Assembly: GCF_000346465.2 (NCBI RefSeq)
Contig: NC_034012.1
Coordinates: 20,533,816-20,597,815 of the forward strand
From: Prunus persica
Taxonomy: Eukaryota; Streptophyta; Magnoliopsida; Rosales; Rosaceae
Direction of reading: 5' to 3'
DNA length: 64,000 bases
A program made the position numbers and the translations under genes. Shown piece by piece: positions 12,827-24,614 of the stretch (position 1 is its first letter; every line of letters starts with the position of its first letter). The notes beneath the pieces were generated by a model, which worked only from the letters and a program-made list of their open reading frames with translations, did no database searches and was not told the DNA's origin.

Positions 12827-14554
12827 TGATTTCGTGGACCAATCGATATTGAATTGAGTCCAAAACATGGGGAACATCATAATATAGTGGGAGGAGTCAC
12901 TTTGGTGGGGTTTGAGTGAAATCCAATATCTAGAACCGTACAATACACCAACCACTCCATTTCTGAAAAAACTTTGTACGAACCTGATGTGTTCAATTTC
13001 ATGGACCAATCGATATCGGATAGAGTCCAAAACTTCGGGAACAAAAGAATATGGTGGGAGTAGTCATTTCCTGGGTTTTGACTGAAATCCAATCGCTAGA
13101 ACTAAGCAATACACCAACCACTCCATTCCACAAAGAACTTCGTACGAACCAGAATTGTCCAATTTCATGGACCAATCTATATTGGATTGAGTCCAAAACT
13201 TGGGGAACATCATAATATAGTGGGAGTAGTAATTTGGTGGCGTTTGAGTGAAATCCAGTCTCTAGAACTATACAATACACCAACCACTCCATTTCAGAAC
13301 AAACTTCGTACGAACCTAAATTGTCCAATTTCAAGGACCAATCAATATCGGATTGAGTCCAAAACTTGGGGAACATCACAATGTTGTGGGAGGAGTCATT
13401 TGGCGAGTTTTGAGTGAAATCCAATTTCCAAAACTATGCAATACACCAACCACTCCATTTCAGAACGAACTTCGTACGAACCTGAATTGTCCGATTTCAT
13501 AGACCAATTGTTATGAAATTGAGTCCAAAACTTGGGGAACATCATAATATAGTGGGAGTAGTCATTTGGTGGGGTTTGAGTGAAATCCAGTCTCTAGAAC
13601 TATACAATACACCAACCACACCATTAGAGAACCAACTTCGTACGAACCTGAATTGACCAATTTCATGCACCAATCCATATCGGATTGAGTCCAAAACTTC
13701 GGGAACATCATAATGTTATGGGAGGAGTCATTTGTTGAGTTCTGAGCAAAATCCAATTGCCAAAACTATGCACTACACCAACCACTCCATTTCAGAACGA
13801 ACTTCGTTTGAACCTGAATTTTCCAATTTCATGGACCAATCGATGTCGGGTTGAGTCCAAAACTTGGAGAACATCAAAATATGGTGGGAGGAGTCATTTG
13901 GTGAGTTTTGAGTGAAATCCAATTTCTAAAATTATGCAATACACCAACCACTCCATTTCATAATGAACTTCGCACGGACCTGAATTGTCGAATTTCATGT
14001 AACAATCGAAATCAGATTCAGGCCAAAACTTGGGAAACGTCATAATATAGTGGGAGGAGTCATTTGGTGGGTTTTGAGTGAAATCAAATCTCTAGAACTA
14101 TGCAGTACATTAACCACTCCATTTCAGAAAGAACTTCGTACGAACCTGAAATGTCCAATTTCATGGCCCAATCGATACCGGATTGAGTCTAAAACTTGGG
14201 TAACATCGTAATATAGTGGGAGGAGTCTATTTGTGGGTTTTGAGTGAAATCCAATGGCAAAAACTATGAAATACACCAACCACTCCATTAGCGAACGAAT
14301 TTCGCACGACCATCCAATTTCTTGGACCAATTGATATCGAATTGACCCCAAAACTCGCACGAACATCTTAATATTCTGGGAGGAGTCATTTGGTGGGTTT
14401 TGAGTGAAAGCCAGTAGCAAAAACTATGAAATACCCCAACCACTCTATTAGAGAAAGAACTTCGTACGAACATGAATAGTCCAATTTCTGGGATCAATTG
14501 ATATCGAATTGACCCCAAAACTCGGGGAACATGATAATATGGTGGGAATCGTCA

Positions 14555-15383
14555 TTTGGTGAGTTTTGAGCAAAATCCAATGGCTAAAACTTTGCAATAC
14601 ATCAACCACTCCATTTCATAATGAACTTCATACGACCATGAATTGTCCGATTCGGTGGGTTTGGAGTGAAATCCAATCTCTAGAACGATGCAATACACCA
14701 ACCACTCCATTTCATAACGAACTTCGTACGAAATTGAATTGTCCAATTTCATGGACCAATCGATGTCGGATTGAGTCCAAAACTTGAGGAACATCAAAAT
14801 ATGGTGGGAGGAGCAATTTGGTTAGTTTTGAGTCAAATCCAATGGCTAAAACTATGCAATACCCCAATCACTCCATTTCATAACGAACTTCGTACGAACC
14901 TGAATTGTCCAATTTCATGGACCAATCAATATTGGATTGAGTCCAAAACTTGGGGAACATCACAATGTTGTGGAGGATTTATTTGGTGAGTTTTGAGTGA
15001 AATCCAATGGTTAAAACTGAGCAATACACCAGCCACTCCATTTCGGAATGAACTTCGTACAAACCTGAATTGTCAAATTTCATGGACCAATCAATATCGG
15101 ATTTTGTCCAAAACTTGGGGAACATCACAATGTTGTGGGAGGAGTCATTTGGTGAGTTTTGAGCGAAATCCAATGGCTAAAACTTTGCAATACATCAACC
15201 GCTCCATTTCATAATGAACTTCGTACGACCATGAATTGTCCGATTCGGTGGGTTTCGAGTGAAATCCAATCTCTAGAACGATGCAATACACCAACCACTC
15301 CATTTCATAACGAACTTCGTACGAAATTGAATTGTCCAATTTCATGGACCAGTCGATATCGGATTGAGTCCAAAACATGGGGA
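14555..15383 (+). repeat. Higher-order duplication, 593-bp step, with truncated monomer
   Basis: About 235 bp at 14555-14790 recurs at 15148-15383 with an offset of 593 bp, including the same 71-bp internal deletion of a monomer. Both copies share ACGACCATGAATTG, TCTAGAACGATGC and TACGAAATTGAATTG. A shared deletion is strong evidence of copying rather than parallel change. Confidence 0.88.
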
Positions 15384-16384
15384 ACATCATAATATGGTGG
15401 AGGATTTATTTGGTGAGTTTTGAGTGAAATCCAACGGTTAAAACTGAGCAATACACCAGCCACTCCATTTCGGAATGAACTTCGTACGAACCTGAATTGT
15501 CAAATTTCATGGACCAATCAATATCGGATTGAGTCCAAAACTTGGGGAACATCACAATGTTGTGGGAGGAGTCATTTGGTGGGGTTTGAGTGAAATACAA
15601 TCTCTAGAACCAGACAATACACCAGCCACTCCATTTCAGAACGAACTTCGTACGACACTGAATTGTCCAATTTCATGGACCAATCGATATCGAATTGAGT
15701 CCAAAACATGGGGAACATCATAATATAGTGGGAGTAGTCATTTGGTGGGGTTTGAGTGAAATCCAATCTCTAGAACTATACAATATACCAACCACTCCAT
15801 TCGATAACCAACTTCGTACAAACCTGAATTGACCAATTTCATGGATGAATCGATATCGGATTGAGCCCAAAACTTGGGGAACATCATAATGTCGTGGGAG
15901 GAGTCATTTGTTGGGGTTTGAGTGAAATCCAATCTTTAGAACCATACAAGACACCAGCCACTCCATTTCAGAACGAACTTCGTACGAACCTGAATTGTCC
16001 AATTTCATGGACCAATCGATATCGAATTGAGTCCAAAACTTGAGGAACATCAAAATATTGTGGGTGGAGTCATTTGGTGCTTTTTGAGTGAAATCCAATG
16101 GCTGAAACTACGCAATACACCCACCACTCCATTTCAGAACGAACTTCATACGAACCTGAATTGTCTGATTTCGTGGACCAATCGATATCGGATTGAGTCC
16201 AAACGTAAGGGAACATCATAATATTGTGGTAGGAGTCATTTGGCGGGCTTTGAGTGAAATCCAATCTCTAGAACTATACAATACACCAACCGTTACATTT
16301 TCATAAAGAACTTCATACGAACCTGAAATAGCCCAAATTTCGTGGACCAATCGAATATCGGATTGAGTCCAAAACTTGGGGAAC

Positions 16385-16537
16385 NNNNNNNNNNNNNNNN
16401 NNNNNNNNNNNNNNNNNNNNNNNNNNNNNNNNNNNNNNNNNNNNNNNNNNNNNNNNNNNNNNNNNNNNNNNNNNNNNNNNNNNNNNNNNNNNNNNNNNNN
16501 NNNNNNNNNNNNNNNNNNNNNNNNNNNNNNNNNNNNN
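16385..16537. other. Assembly gap (153 N), exactly one monomer in phase
   Basis: The GGGGAAC motif ends at 16384 before the gap and next ends at 16550 after it, a distance of 166 bp. The gap length therefore preserves satellite phase and most likely replaces the bulk of one monomer. Confidence 0.97.
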
Positions 16538-19129
16538 AAACATGGGGAACATCATAATATAGTGGGAGGAGTCATTTCGTGGGTTTTTAGTGAAATCCAA
16601 TCTCTAGAACTATGCAATAAACCAACCACTCCATTTCAGAAGGAACTTCGTACGAACATAAATTGTCCAATTTCATGGACCAATCATTATCGGATTGAGT
16701 CCAAAACTTGGGGAACATCATAATATAGTGGGAGGAATCATTTGGTGGGTTTTGAGTTAAATCCAATGTCTACAACTATGTAATACACCAACAACTCCAT
16801 TTGATTACGAACTTCGTACGAACCTGAATTGTGCCATTTCATGGACCAATCGTTATCTGATTGAGTCCAAAACTTGGGGAACGTCATAATATGGTGGGAG
16901 AAGTCATTTGGTAGGTTTTGAGTGAAATCCAATCTCTAAAACTATGCAGTACACCAACCACTCCATTTCATAACGAACTTCGTACAAACCTGGATTGTCT
17001 AATTTCATGGACCAATCGATATCGGATTGAGTCCAAAACATGGGGAACATCATAATATGGTGGGAGTAGTCATTTGGTGGGTTTTGAGTGAAATCCAATC
17101 CCTAGAACTATGCAATAAACCAACCACTCCATTTCATAACGAACTTCGTACGAACCTAAATTGTCCAATTTCATGGACCAATCGTTATCGGATTGAGTCC
17201 AAAACTTCGTGAACATCATAATATGGTGGGAGGAGTCATTTGGTGGGTTTTGAGTGAAATCCAATCTCTAGAAATATGCAATACACCAACCACTCCATTT
17301 CAGAACGAACTTCGTACGAACCTAAATTGTCCAATTCTTGGACTAATTGATATCGGATTGAGTCCAAAACTTGGGGAACCTCATAATACTGTGGGAAGAG
17401 TCATTTGTTGGCTTTTGAGTTGAAACCAATCTGTACAACTACGTAATACACCAACAACTCCATTTCATAACGAACTTCGTACGACCCTAAATAGTCCAAT
17501 TTCATGGACCAATCGGGGTCGGAATGAGTCCAAAACTTGGGAAACATCATAATACGGTGGGAGGAGTCATTTCGTGGGTTTTGAGGGAAATCCAATCTCT
17601 ACAACTATGTAATACACCAACCACTCCATTTCATAACGAACTTCGTACGAACCTGAATTGTCCAATTTCATGGACCAATCGATATCGGATTAATTCCGAA
17701 ACTTGGGGAACTTCAAAATATGATGGGAGGAGTCGTTTGGGGAGTTCTGAGTGAAATTTAATGGCTGAAACTATGCAATACACCCACCACTCCATTTCAG
17801 AACGAACTTCGTACGAACCTGAATTGTCTGATTTCGTGGACCAATCGATATCGGTTTGAGTCCAAAACGTGAGGAACATCATAATATTGTGGTAGGAGTC
17901 ATTTGGCGGGCTTTGAGTGAAATCCAATCTCTAGAACTATACAATACACCAATCATTACATTTCATAAAGAACTTCGTACGAACCTGAATTGTCCAATTT
18001 CATGGACCAATCGATATCGGATTGAGTCCAAAACTTGGGGAACATCATAATATGGTGGGAGGAGTCATTTGGTGACTTTTGAGTGACATCCAATGGCTAA
18101 AACTATGCAATACACCACCCGCTCCATTTCATAACGAACTTCGTACGAACCTGAGTTGTCCAATTTCTGGGACCAATCGATATCGGATTGAGTCCAAACT
18201 TGGGGAACATCATAATACGGTGGGAGGAGTCATTTGGTGACTTTTGAGTGAAATCCAATTACTAAAACTATGCAATACACCAACCAATCCATTTCAGAAG
18301 GAACTTCGTACAAACCTGAATTGTCCAATTTCATGGACCAGTTGATATCGGATTGGGTCCAAAACTTGGGGAACATCATAATATGGTGGGAGGAGTCATT
18401 TGGTGGGTTTTGAGTGAAGCCCAATCCCTAGAACTATGCAATACACAAATGACTACATTTTATAACGGACTTCGTACGAACCTGAATTGTCCAATTTCAT
18501 GGACCAATCGATATCGGATTGAGTCCAAAACTTGGGGAACAAGAAAACATGGTGAGGGGAGTCATTTGGTGGGTTTTGAGTGAAGTCCAATCTCTAGAAC
18601 TATGCAATACACCAACCACTCCATTTCAGAACGAACTTCATACGAACCTGAATTGTCCAATTTCATGGACCAATCGATATCGTATTGAGCCCAAAACTTG
18701 GGGAACATCATAACATGGTGGACGAGTCATTTGGTTGGTTTGGAGTGAAATCCAAGCTCGACAACATTGCAATACACCAACCACTCCATTTTGTAACGAA
18801 CTTCGTATGAACCTAAGTTGTCCAATTTCATGGACCAATCGATATCGGATTGAGTGCAAAACTTCAGGAACGCCATAATATGGTGGAGGAGTCATTTGGT
18901 GGGTTTTGAGTGAAATCCAATCTCTACAACATTGCAATACACCAACCACTACATTTCATAACGAACCTCGTACGAACCTGAATTGTCCAATTTCATGGAC
19001 CAATCGATATCGGATTGAGTCCAAAACTTGGGGAACATCATAATATGGTGGGAGGAGTCCTTTGGTGGGTTTTGAGTGAAACCCAATGTCTAGAACTATG
19101 CAATACACCAACCACTCCATTTCATAATG

Positions 19130-19790
19130 AACTTCGTACGAACCTGAATTGTCCAATTTCATGGACCAATCGATAACGGATTGAGTCCAAAACTTGGGGA
19201 ACATCATAATATGATGGGTGGAGTCATTTGGTGAGTTCTGAATGAAATCCAATGGGTAAAACTATGCAATACAACAGCCACTCCATTTCAGAACGAGCTT
19301 CGTACGAACCTGAATTGTCCAATTTAATGGACCAATCGATATCAGATTGAGTCCAAAACTTGGGGAACATCATAATATGGTTGGAGGAGTCATTTGGTGG
19401 GTTTTGAGTGAAATCCAATCTCTAGAACTATGCAATACACCAATCACTCCATTTCATAACGAACTTCGTACGAACCTGAATTGTCCAATTTCATGGACCA
19501 ATCGATAACGGATTGAGTCCACAACTTGGGGAACATCATAATATGATGGGTGGAGTCATTTGGTGAGTTCTGAATGAAATCCAATGGGTAAAACTATGCA
19601 ATACAACAGCCACTCCATTTCAGAACGAGCTTCGTACGAACCTGAATTGTCCAATTTAATGGACCAATCGATACCAGATTGTGTCCAAAACTTGGGGAAC
19701 ATTATAATATGGTTGGAGGAGTCATTTGGTGGGTTTTGAGTGAAATCAAATCTCTAGAACAATGCAATACACCAGCCACTCCATTTCAGA
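19130..19790 (+). repeat. Recent dimer duplication, 332-bp step
   Basis: Two adjacent dimers share CGATAACGGATTGAG (19171 and 19503), GATGGGTGGAGTC, AATGGGTAAAAC, ACAACAGCCACTCC, GAACGAGCTTCG and TTTAATGGACC. The offset is 332 bp, exactly two monomers, and only a few differences are visible across the unit. This is among the most recent amplification events in the window. Confidence 0.9.
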
Positions 19791-21660
19791 ACCAATTTCG
19801 TACGAACCTAGGTTGTCCAATTTCATGGACCAATCGATATCGGATTGAGTCCAAAACTTTTGGAACATCAAAATATGGTGGAGGAGTCATTTGGTAGGTT
19901 TTGAGTGAAATCCAATCTCTAGAACTATGCAATACACCAACCACTCCATTTCAGAACAAATTTCATGCACCAATCGATATCGGATTGAGTCCAAAACTTG
20001 GGGAACATCGTAATATGGTGGGAGGAGTCATTTGTTGGATTTTGAGTGAAATCCAATCTCTAGAACTATGCAATACACCAACCACTCCATTTCAGGACGA
20101 ACTTCGTACGAACCTAAGTTGTCCAATTTCATGGACCAATCGATATCGGATTGAGTCCAAAACTTGGGGAACATCATAATATGGTAGAGGAGTCATTTGG
20201 TAGGTTTTGAGGGAAGTCCAATCTCTAGAACTATGCAATACACCAACCACTCCATTTCGTAAAGAACTTCGTACGAACCTGAATTGTCCAGTTTCATGGA
20301 CCAATCGATATCGGATTGAGTCCAAAACTTTTGGAACATCATAACATGGTAGAGGAGTCATTTGGTAGGTTTTGAGGGAAGTCCGATCTCTAGAACTATG
20401 CAATACACCAACCACTCCATTTCATAAAGAACTTCGTACGAACCTGAATTGTCCAATGTCAACGACCAATCGATATCGGATTGAGTCCAAAACTTGGGGA
20501 GCATCACAATACGGTGGGAGGAGTCATCTGGCGACTTTTGTGTGAAATCCAATGGCTAAAACTATGCAATACACCAGCCACTCCATTTCAGAACGAACTT
20601 CGTACGAACTTGAATTGTCCAATTTCATGTACCAATCGATATCCGATTGAGTCCAAAATTTGGGGAACATCGTAATATGGTGGGAGGAGTCATTGGATGG
20701 GTTTTGAGTGAAATCCGATCTCTTCAACTATGCAATGCACCGACAACTCCATTTCATAACGAACTTCGTACGAACCTGAATTGTCCAATTTCATGGACCA
20801 ATCGATATCGGATTGAGTCCAAAACTTGGGGAACGTCATAATATTGTGGGAGGACTCATTTGGTGGTTTTTGAGTGAAATACAATCTCTAGAACTATGCA
20901 ATAAACCAACCACTCCATTTCAGAACGAACTTCGTACGATCTTGAATTGTGCAATTTCATTGACCAATCGATATCGGATTGAGTCTAAAACTTGGGGAAC
21001 ATCATAACGTTCTGGGAGGATTCATCTGGTGAGTTTTGAGCGAAATACAATGGCTAAAATACTATAATACACCGACCACTCTATTTCAGAATGAACTTCG
21101 TACGAACTTGAATTGTTCGATTTCGTGCTCCAATCAATATCGGATTGCGTCCAAAACTTTGGGAACATCATAATGTTGTGGGAGGAGTCATTTTGTGATT
21201 TTTGAGTGAATTCCAATGGCTAAAACAATGCAATACACCAACCACTCCATTTCAAAACGAACTTCGTGCAAACCTGAATTGTCCTCTTTCTTGGACCAAT
21301 CGATATCCGATTGAGTACAAAACATGGGGAACGTAATAATATTGTTGGAGGAGTCATTTGGTATATTTTGAGTGAAATCCAATCTCTAGAACTATGCAAT
21401 ACACCAACCACTTAATTTCTGAACGAACTTCGTACGAACCTGAATTGTCCGATTTCATGGTCCAATTGATATCGGATTGAGTCCAAAACTTGGGGAACAT
21501 TATAATATTGTGGGAGAAGTCATTTGGTGGGTTTTGAGTGAAACCCAATCTCTAGAACTGCAGAGTACACTAACAACTCCATTTCAGAACGAACTTCGTA
21601 CGAACCTGAATTGTCCAATTTCATAGACCAAACGATATCAGATTGAGTCCAAAACTTAGG

Positions 21661-21698
21661 GAACATCATAATATGGTGGGAACATCATAATATGGTGG
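21661..21698 (+). repeat. 19-bp micro-duplication inside a monomer
   Basis: GAACATCATAATATGGTGG occurs twice back to back (21661 and 21680). It falls at monomer positions about 35-53, the same site as an independent 22-bp duplication near 60029. Confidence 0.9.
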
Positions 21699-21991
21699 GA
21701 AAAGTCATTTGGTGAGTTTTGAGCGAAATGCAATGGCTAAAACTATGCAATATGTACCAATCCATTTCATAACGAACTTCGTACGAACCTGAATTGTCCG
21801 ATTTCATGGACCAATCGATATCGGACTGAGTCCAAAACTTGGGGTACGTCATAAAATTGTGGGAGGAGTCATTTGGTGGGTTTTGAGTGAAATCCAATCT
21901 CTAGAACTATAGAATACACCAACTGCGCCATTTCATAACGAACTTCGTACGATCCTGAATTGTCCAATTTCATGGTCCAATCGGTATCGGA

Positions 21992-21996
21992 TTGAG
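21992..21996. repeat. Target-site duplication, left copy (TTGAG)
   Basis: TTGAG lies directly before the TG terminus at 21997 and is repeated at 24610-24614. Confidence 0.93.
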
Positions 21997-24269
21997 TGAC
22001 AGGACTCGATCCAAATTCCGCTTTGGAATCCAAGCGGGACCCTGTGCGTGTTCGACACCTGGCGGATGTCAGGCACAAATGACCTAATTGCCCTTCTATG
22101 CAAAACACGATAAAATAACATGGTTGACTTCTACCGAAAAACCAGCAGAGTTTCCCTTGTAACTGGCTCAATACCAAAACATTTACACCTGCCAAACAAG
22201 TATATATATACAACCAACCGCCGGCATACGTATATATACATTCCAACAGTTCAATTCTAAGTCTAGGTCAAAACATCAGAGCGACTACTAAGAATTTACA
22301 AGGAGTCAATCCTTTTATAAAACAACAAGTCCTACATCAAAGAGGAAAGCACGGAAGGTGGAAAACGGCCCGGTGGTGGATTCCTGTGCACGCCTACTGC
22401 CTGGGGGTGCAAAACATTAAAAAGGGTGAGTGGACCCAAAAACAAAGTTTAGAAAATAGCATATGAACATACTAACCCCACTGTAAAAACAATTATACAA
22501 TGCACGTTTATCATTATACATGTATATAAGCCAATCATATTCATGGTCAACATTAATTTCTTAAGGCATTGAAAACAGTTTAAAACTACCACCCAGGTGT
22601 ACCCTTTATTTCCGTCAATTCCTTATATCCGTCAATTCCTTGCGTCACTATAGGTTACACGTACTCGCAGGTCTCATTGACACGAGGTCAGTCCGAGCCG
22701 CAAGGGGACCGTAGTCCACCAAATCCGCATAACTCGCTCCACACGAATTTGAGTACGAAGGAACTCGTGGGGCAACCGTCAAGCATGCTGACTAAACCGA
22801 AGGCAACCAATATAATCCAAAGGCAACATTTAATCTCTGGGTACAAGGTGATTTAGGAAAATATAACATTTATGTAACCTTTCAAATTCTGCTGCCATTT
22901 ATCTGATAATTAACTAGAATTTCTTTCTTTATATCCGTTAAAGGGTATTCCACTCGGCAGCATGCAAACCAAAATATTCAAAAACATAAAACAGCTTATA
23001 ACACTAATCTTTGAATAAAATTTATTCAAGATCAAATACTATAACTGAAACTGAACTGCTTAAATTCATTTATAAAAACAAAGAGTCCACTCACTGGTAG
23101 TCCGTGCTCGCTGGACCTCTTGAAGGTCCCTCATGCGGGTCAACTGGTGCCCGGGTGCCTGATTCAATGACCATAATATTCTATTAATACAATATAATAT
23201 TAATTTAAAAACCCTAACCCCCGGCTCCTAGAAGTACGTGCATCAAATTAAAGTTATTCCTATGCCCATAAAAGCTTTCATTCCAGTTTAGTAGTATCTT
23301 GGGACTCAAAAAGCGCTAAAGTCCCAAAAAGTCAACCCGGGGTCTCGCGGGTCCATGACCTTGCAATTATGATCCGGAAGCCTCTAAAAGTTCCAATATA
23401 TCTGGGACACATGTCCCGAGGGTTTGGTCTCAATCGGACGGTCGGATTGATCACGATCGTACAATCGCACGATTTCTAAACCCTAGCCCTAGGGTTCACG
23501 ATTTCGGAGTATCCGGGACTCCGATGCACGATCCGTCAAATCCTACATGATTCTGAAATTGTCTAGAGTAACATATCTGAAACTAATTACGATCCAATGG
23601 CTCAACAGTATTAAACCCGGAAATCGCACAATATGTAAAATCCGTTCGAGGCTCAAACGGTATCCAAATTGAGATCCGCGAATTCCTACGCGCTCGTGAC
23701 AACCTAAGGATCTTATCAAGACACAGTGCCACTTCACTACCCTCACCCACACGCCGGCAGCACTGGGTGTCCAAAGCGATTACGTATCGCCGAAAAGTCT
23801 TAAAACCACGGCTCCAAACTCCTACCCTAGGTAAAACACCCTATTTGGAGCCACTTTTGTTCTTGGACCTACCCCAAAAACTGACCAGAAGTGGCCGAAC
23901 TCGGAGGCCGAAAACTGGCCGAATTTCCAATTCAAAAATCAATTACCTACACTGAGAACCGATTAAATCCTACCCAACAGGCAGCTAGAACAGCTCGAGA
24001 GGTTCAAAATCCAAACCTGGATCGTCCGCTTTGGTGGCCAGAGGCGTTTGAAACGATCGAAGGAAAACGGCTCGAATCCGGCCGGATTTTCGCAAAATCC
24101 GGTGGCTGCACATGCTGTTGGCGGCGAAGATTGGTTAGGTTAGGACGGCGAGGCCTTACCGATCATTTCAAGACTGGACCCAGCTCCGGTGGTGGACCAC
24201 GGCGACAGCGACGGCTCCAAGAGCCGCTCGGCTGTAAAAAAAAAAACGGGTGGATGGTTCTGTGCTCGC

Positions 24270-24318
<49 letters not shown>

Positions 24319-24609
24319 TGAGGGAGAAGAGAGAGAAGTGAGGTTTTTGTAAAAATCTGATTTTTCAAATTACCGTTTCGCCCCTCGGAGTATATTAACC
24401 GTATTTTCTTCGTTAAAGCTCCGATTCTAGTCCCCTTCATGTCTACGAACTCATTTCGTCATGCTCTATGCAACGGTGTATGTGGAATTGTCAAATTCCT
24501 TCTCGGTCAAAAAATCAACTTTTCTTTACTAAATTATTCCAAGGGCAAAATTGCCTTTTCCCTTTAACAAATCAATAATTAAATATTAATTAAGGTTTGG
24601 GTTACTGCA
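21997..24609 (-). mobile_element. Large solo LTR (LTR-C, complete)
   Basis: A 2613-bp insertion from TGACAGGACTCG to GTTACTGCA on the + strand, flanked by a perfect TTGAG direct repeat, with TG...CA termini. The element probably reads on the minus strand: the reverse complement starts TGCAGTAACCC and ends GAGTCCTGTCA, the style of many plant LTRs; this orientation is inferred. It contains AT-rich TATATATA stretches near 22200 and a GA microsatellite at 24272-24315. A second, right-truncated copy is at 56475-58817. Frames up to 153 codons (23891-24352, +) run through the microsatellite and show no domain, so no protein is called. It could alternatively be a non-coding (LARD-like) element, but no internal LTR pair is seen. 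Confidence 0.85.
24272..24315. repeat. (GA)n microsatellite
   Basis: About 22 uninterrupted GA units inside LTR-C. The matching place in the second LTR-C copy (about 58668-58690) has only a short interrupted GA/GAAA tract, so this repeat expanded in one copy. Confidence 0.97.
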
Positions 24610-24614
24610 TTGAG
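24610..24614. repeat. Target-site duplication, right copy (TTGAG)
   Basis: This is the partner of 21992-21996. The satellite resumes as TTGAGTACAAAAC. Confidence 0.93.

Larger units (their letters stand above)
12822..16384 (+). repeat. 166-bp satellite array with complex duplications
   Basis: About 21 monomers in + orientation. A 95-bp truncated monomer, in which TGTCCGATT is fused directly to CGGTGGGTTT, occurs twice (about 14648 and 15241). A GAGGATTTATTTGG variant monomer occurs twice here and once near 10430. The segment ends at an assembly gap. No gene is seen. Confidence 0.96.
16538..21996 (+). repeat. 166-bp satellite array
   Basis: About 33 monomers in + orientation. It contains a recent tandem dimer near 19130-19790, two near-identical consecutive monomers at about 20180-20500, and a 19-bp micro-duplication at 21661-21698. 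A monomer near 17856 with GTGGTAGGAGTC, TTTGGCGGGCTTTG and TAAAGAACTTC is a copy of the one near 16200, 1663 bp upstream (about ten monomers). No gene is seen. Confidence 0.97.

Noticed and set aside
23891..24352. A 153-codon frame on the + strand in LTR-C
   Set aside because: Its end is translated GA microsatellite (alternating E and R). The second LTR-C copy does not keep the frame. No domain.
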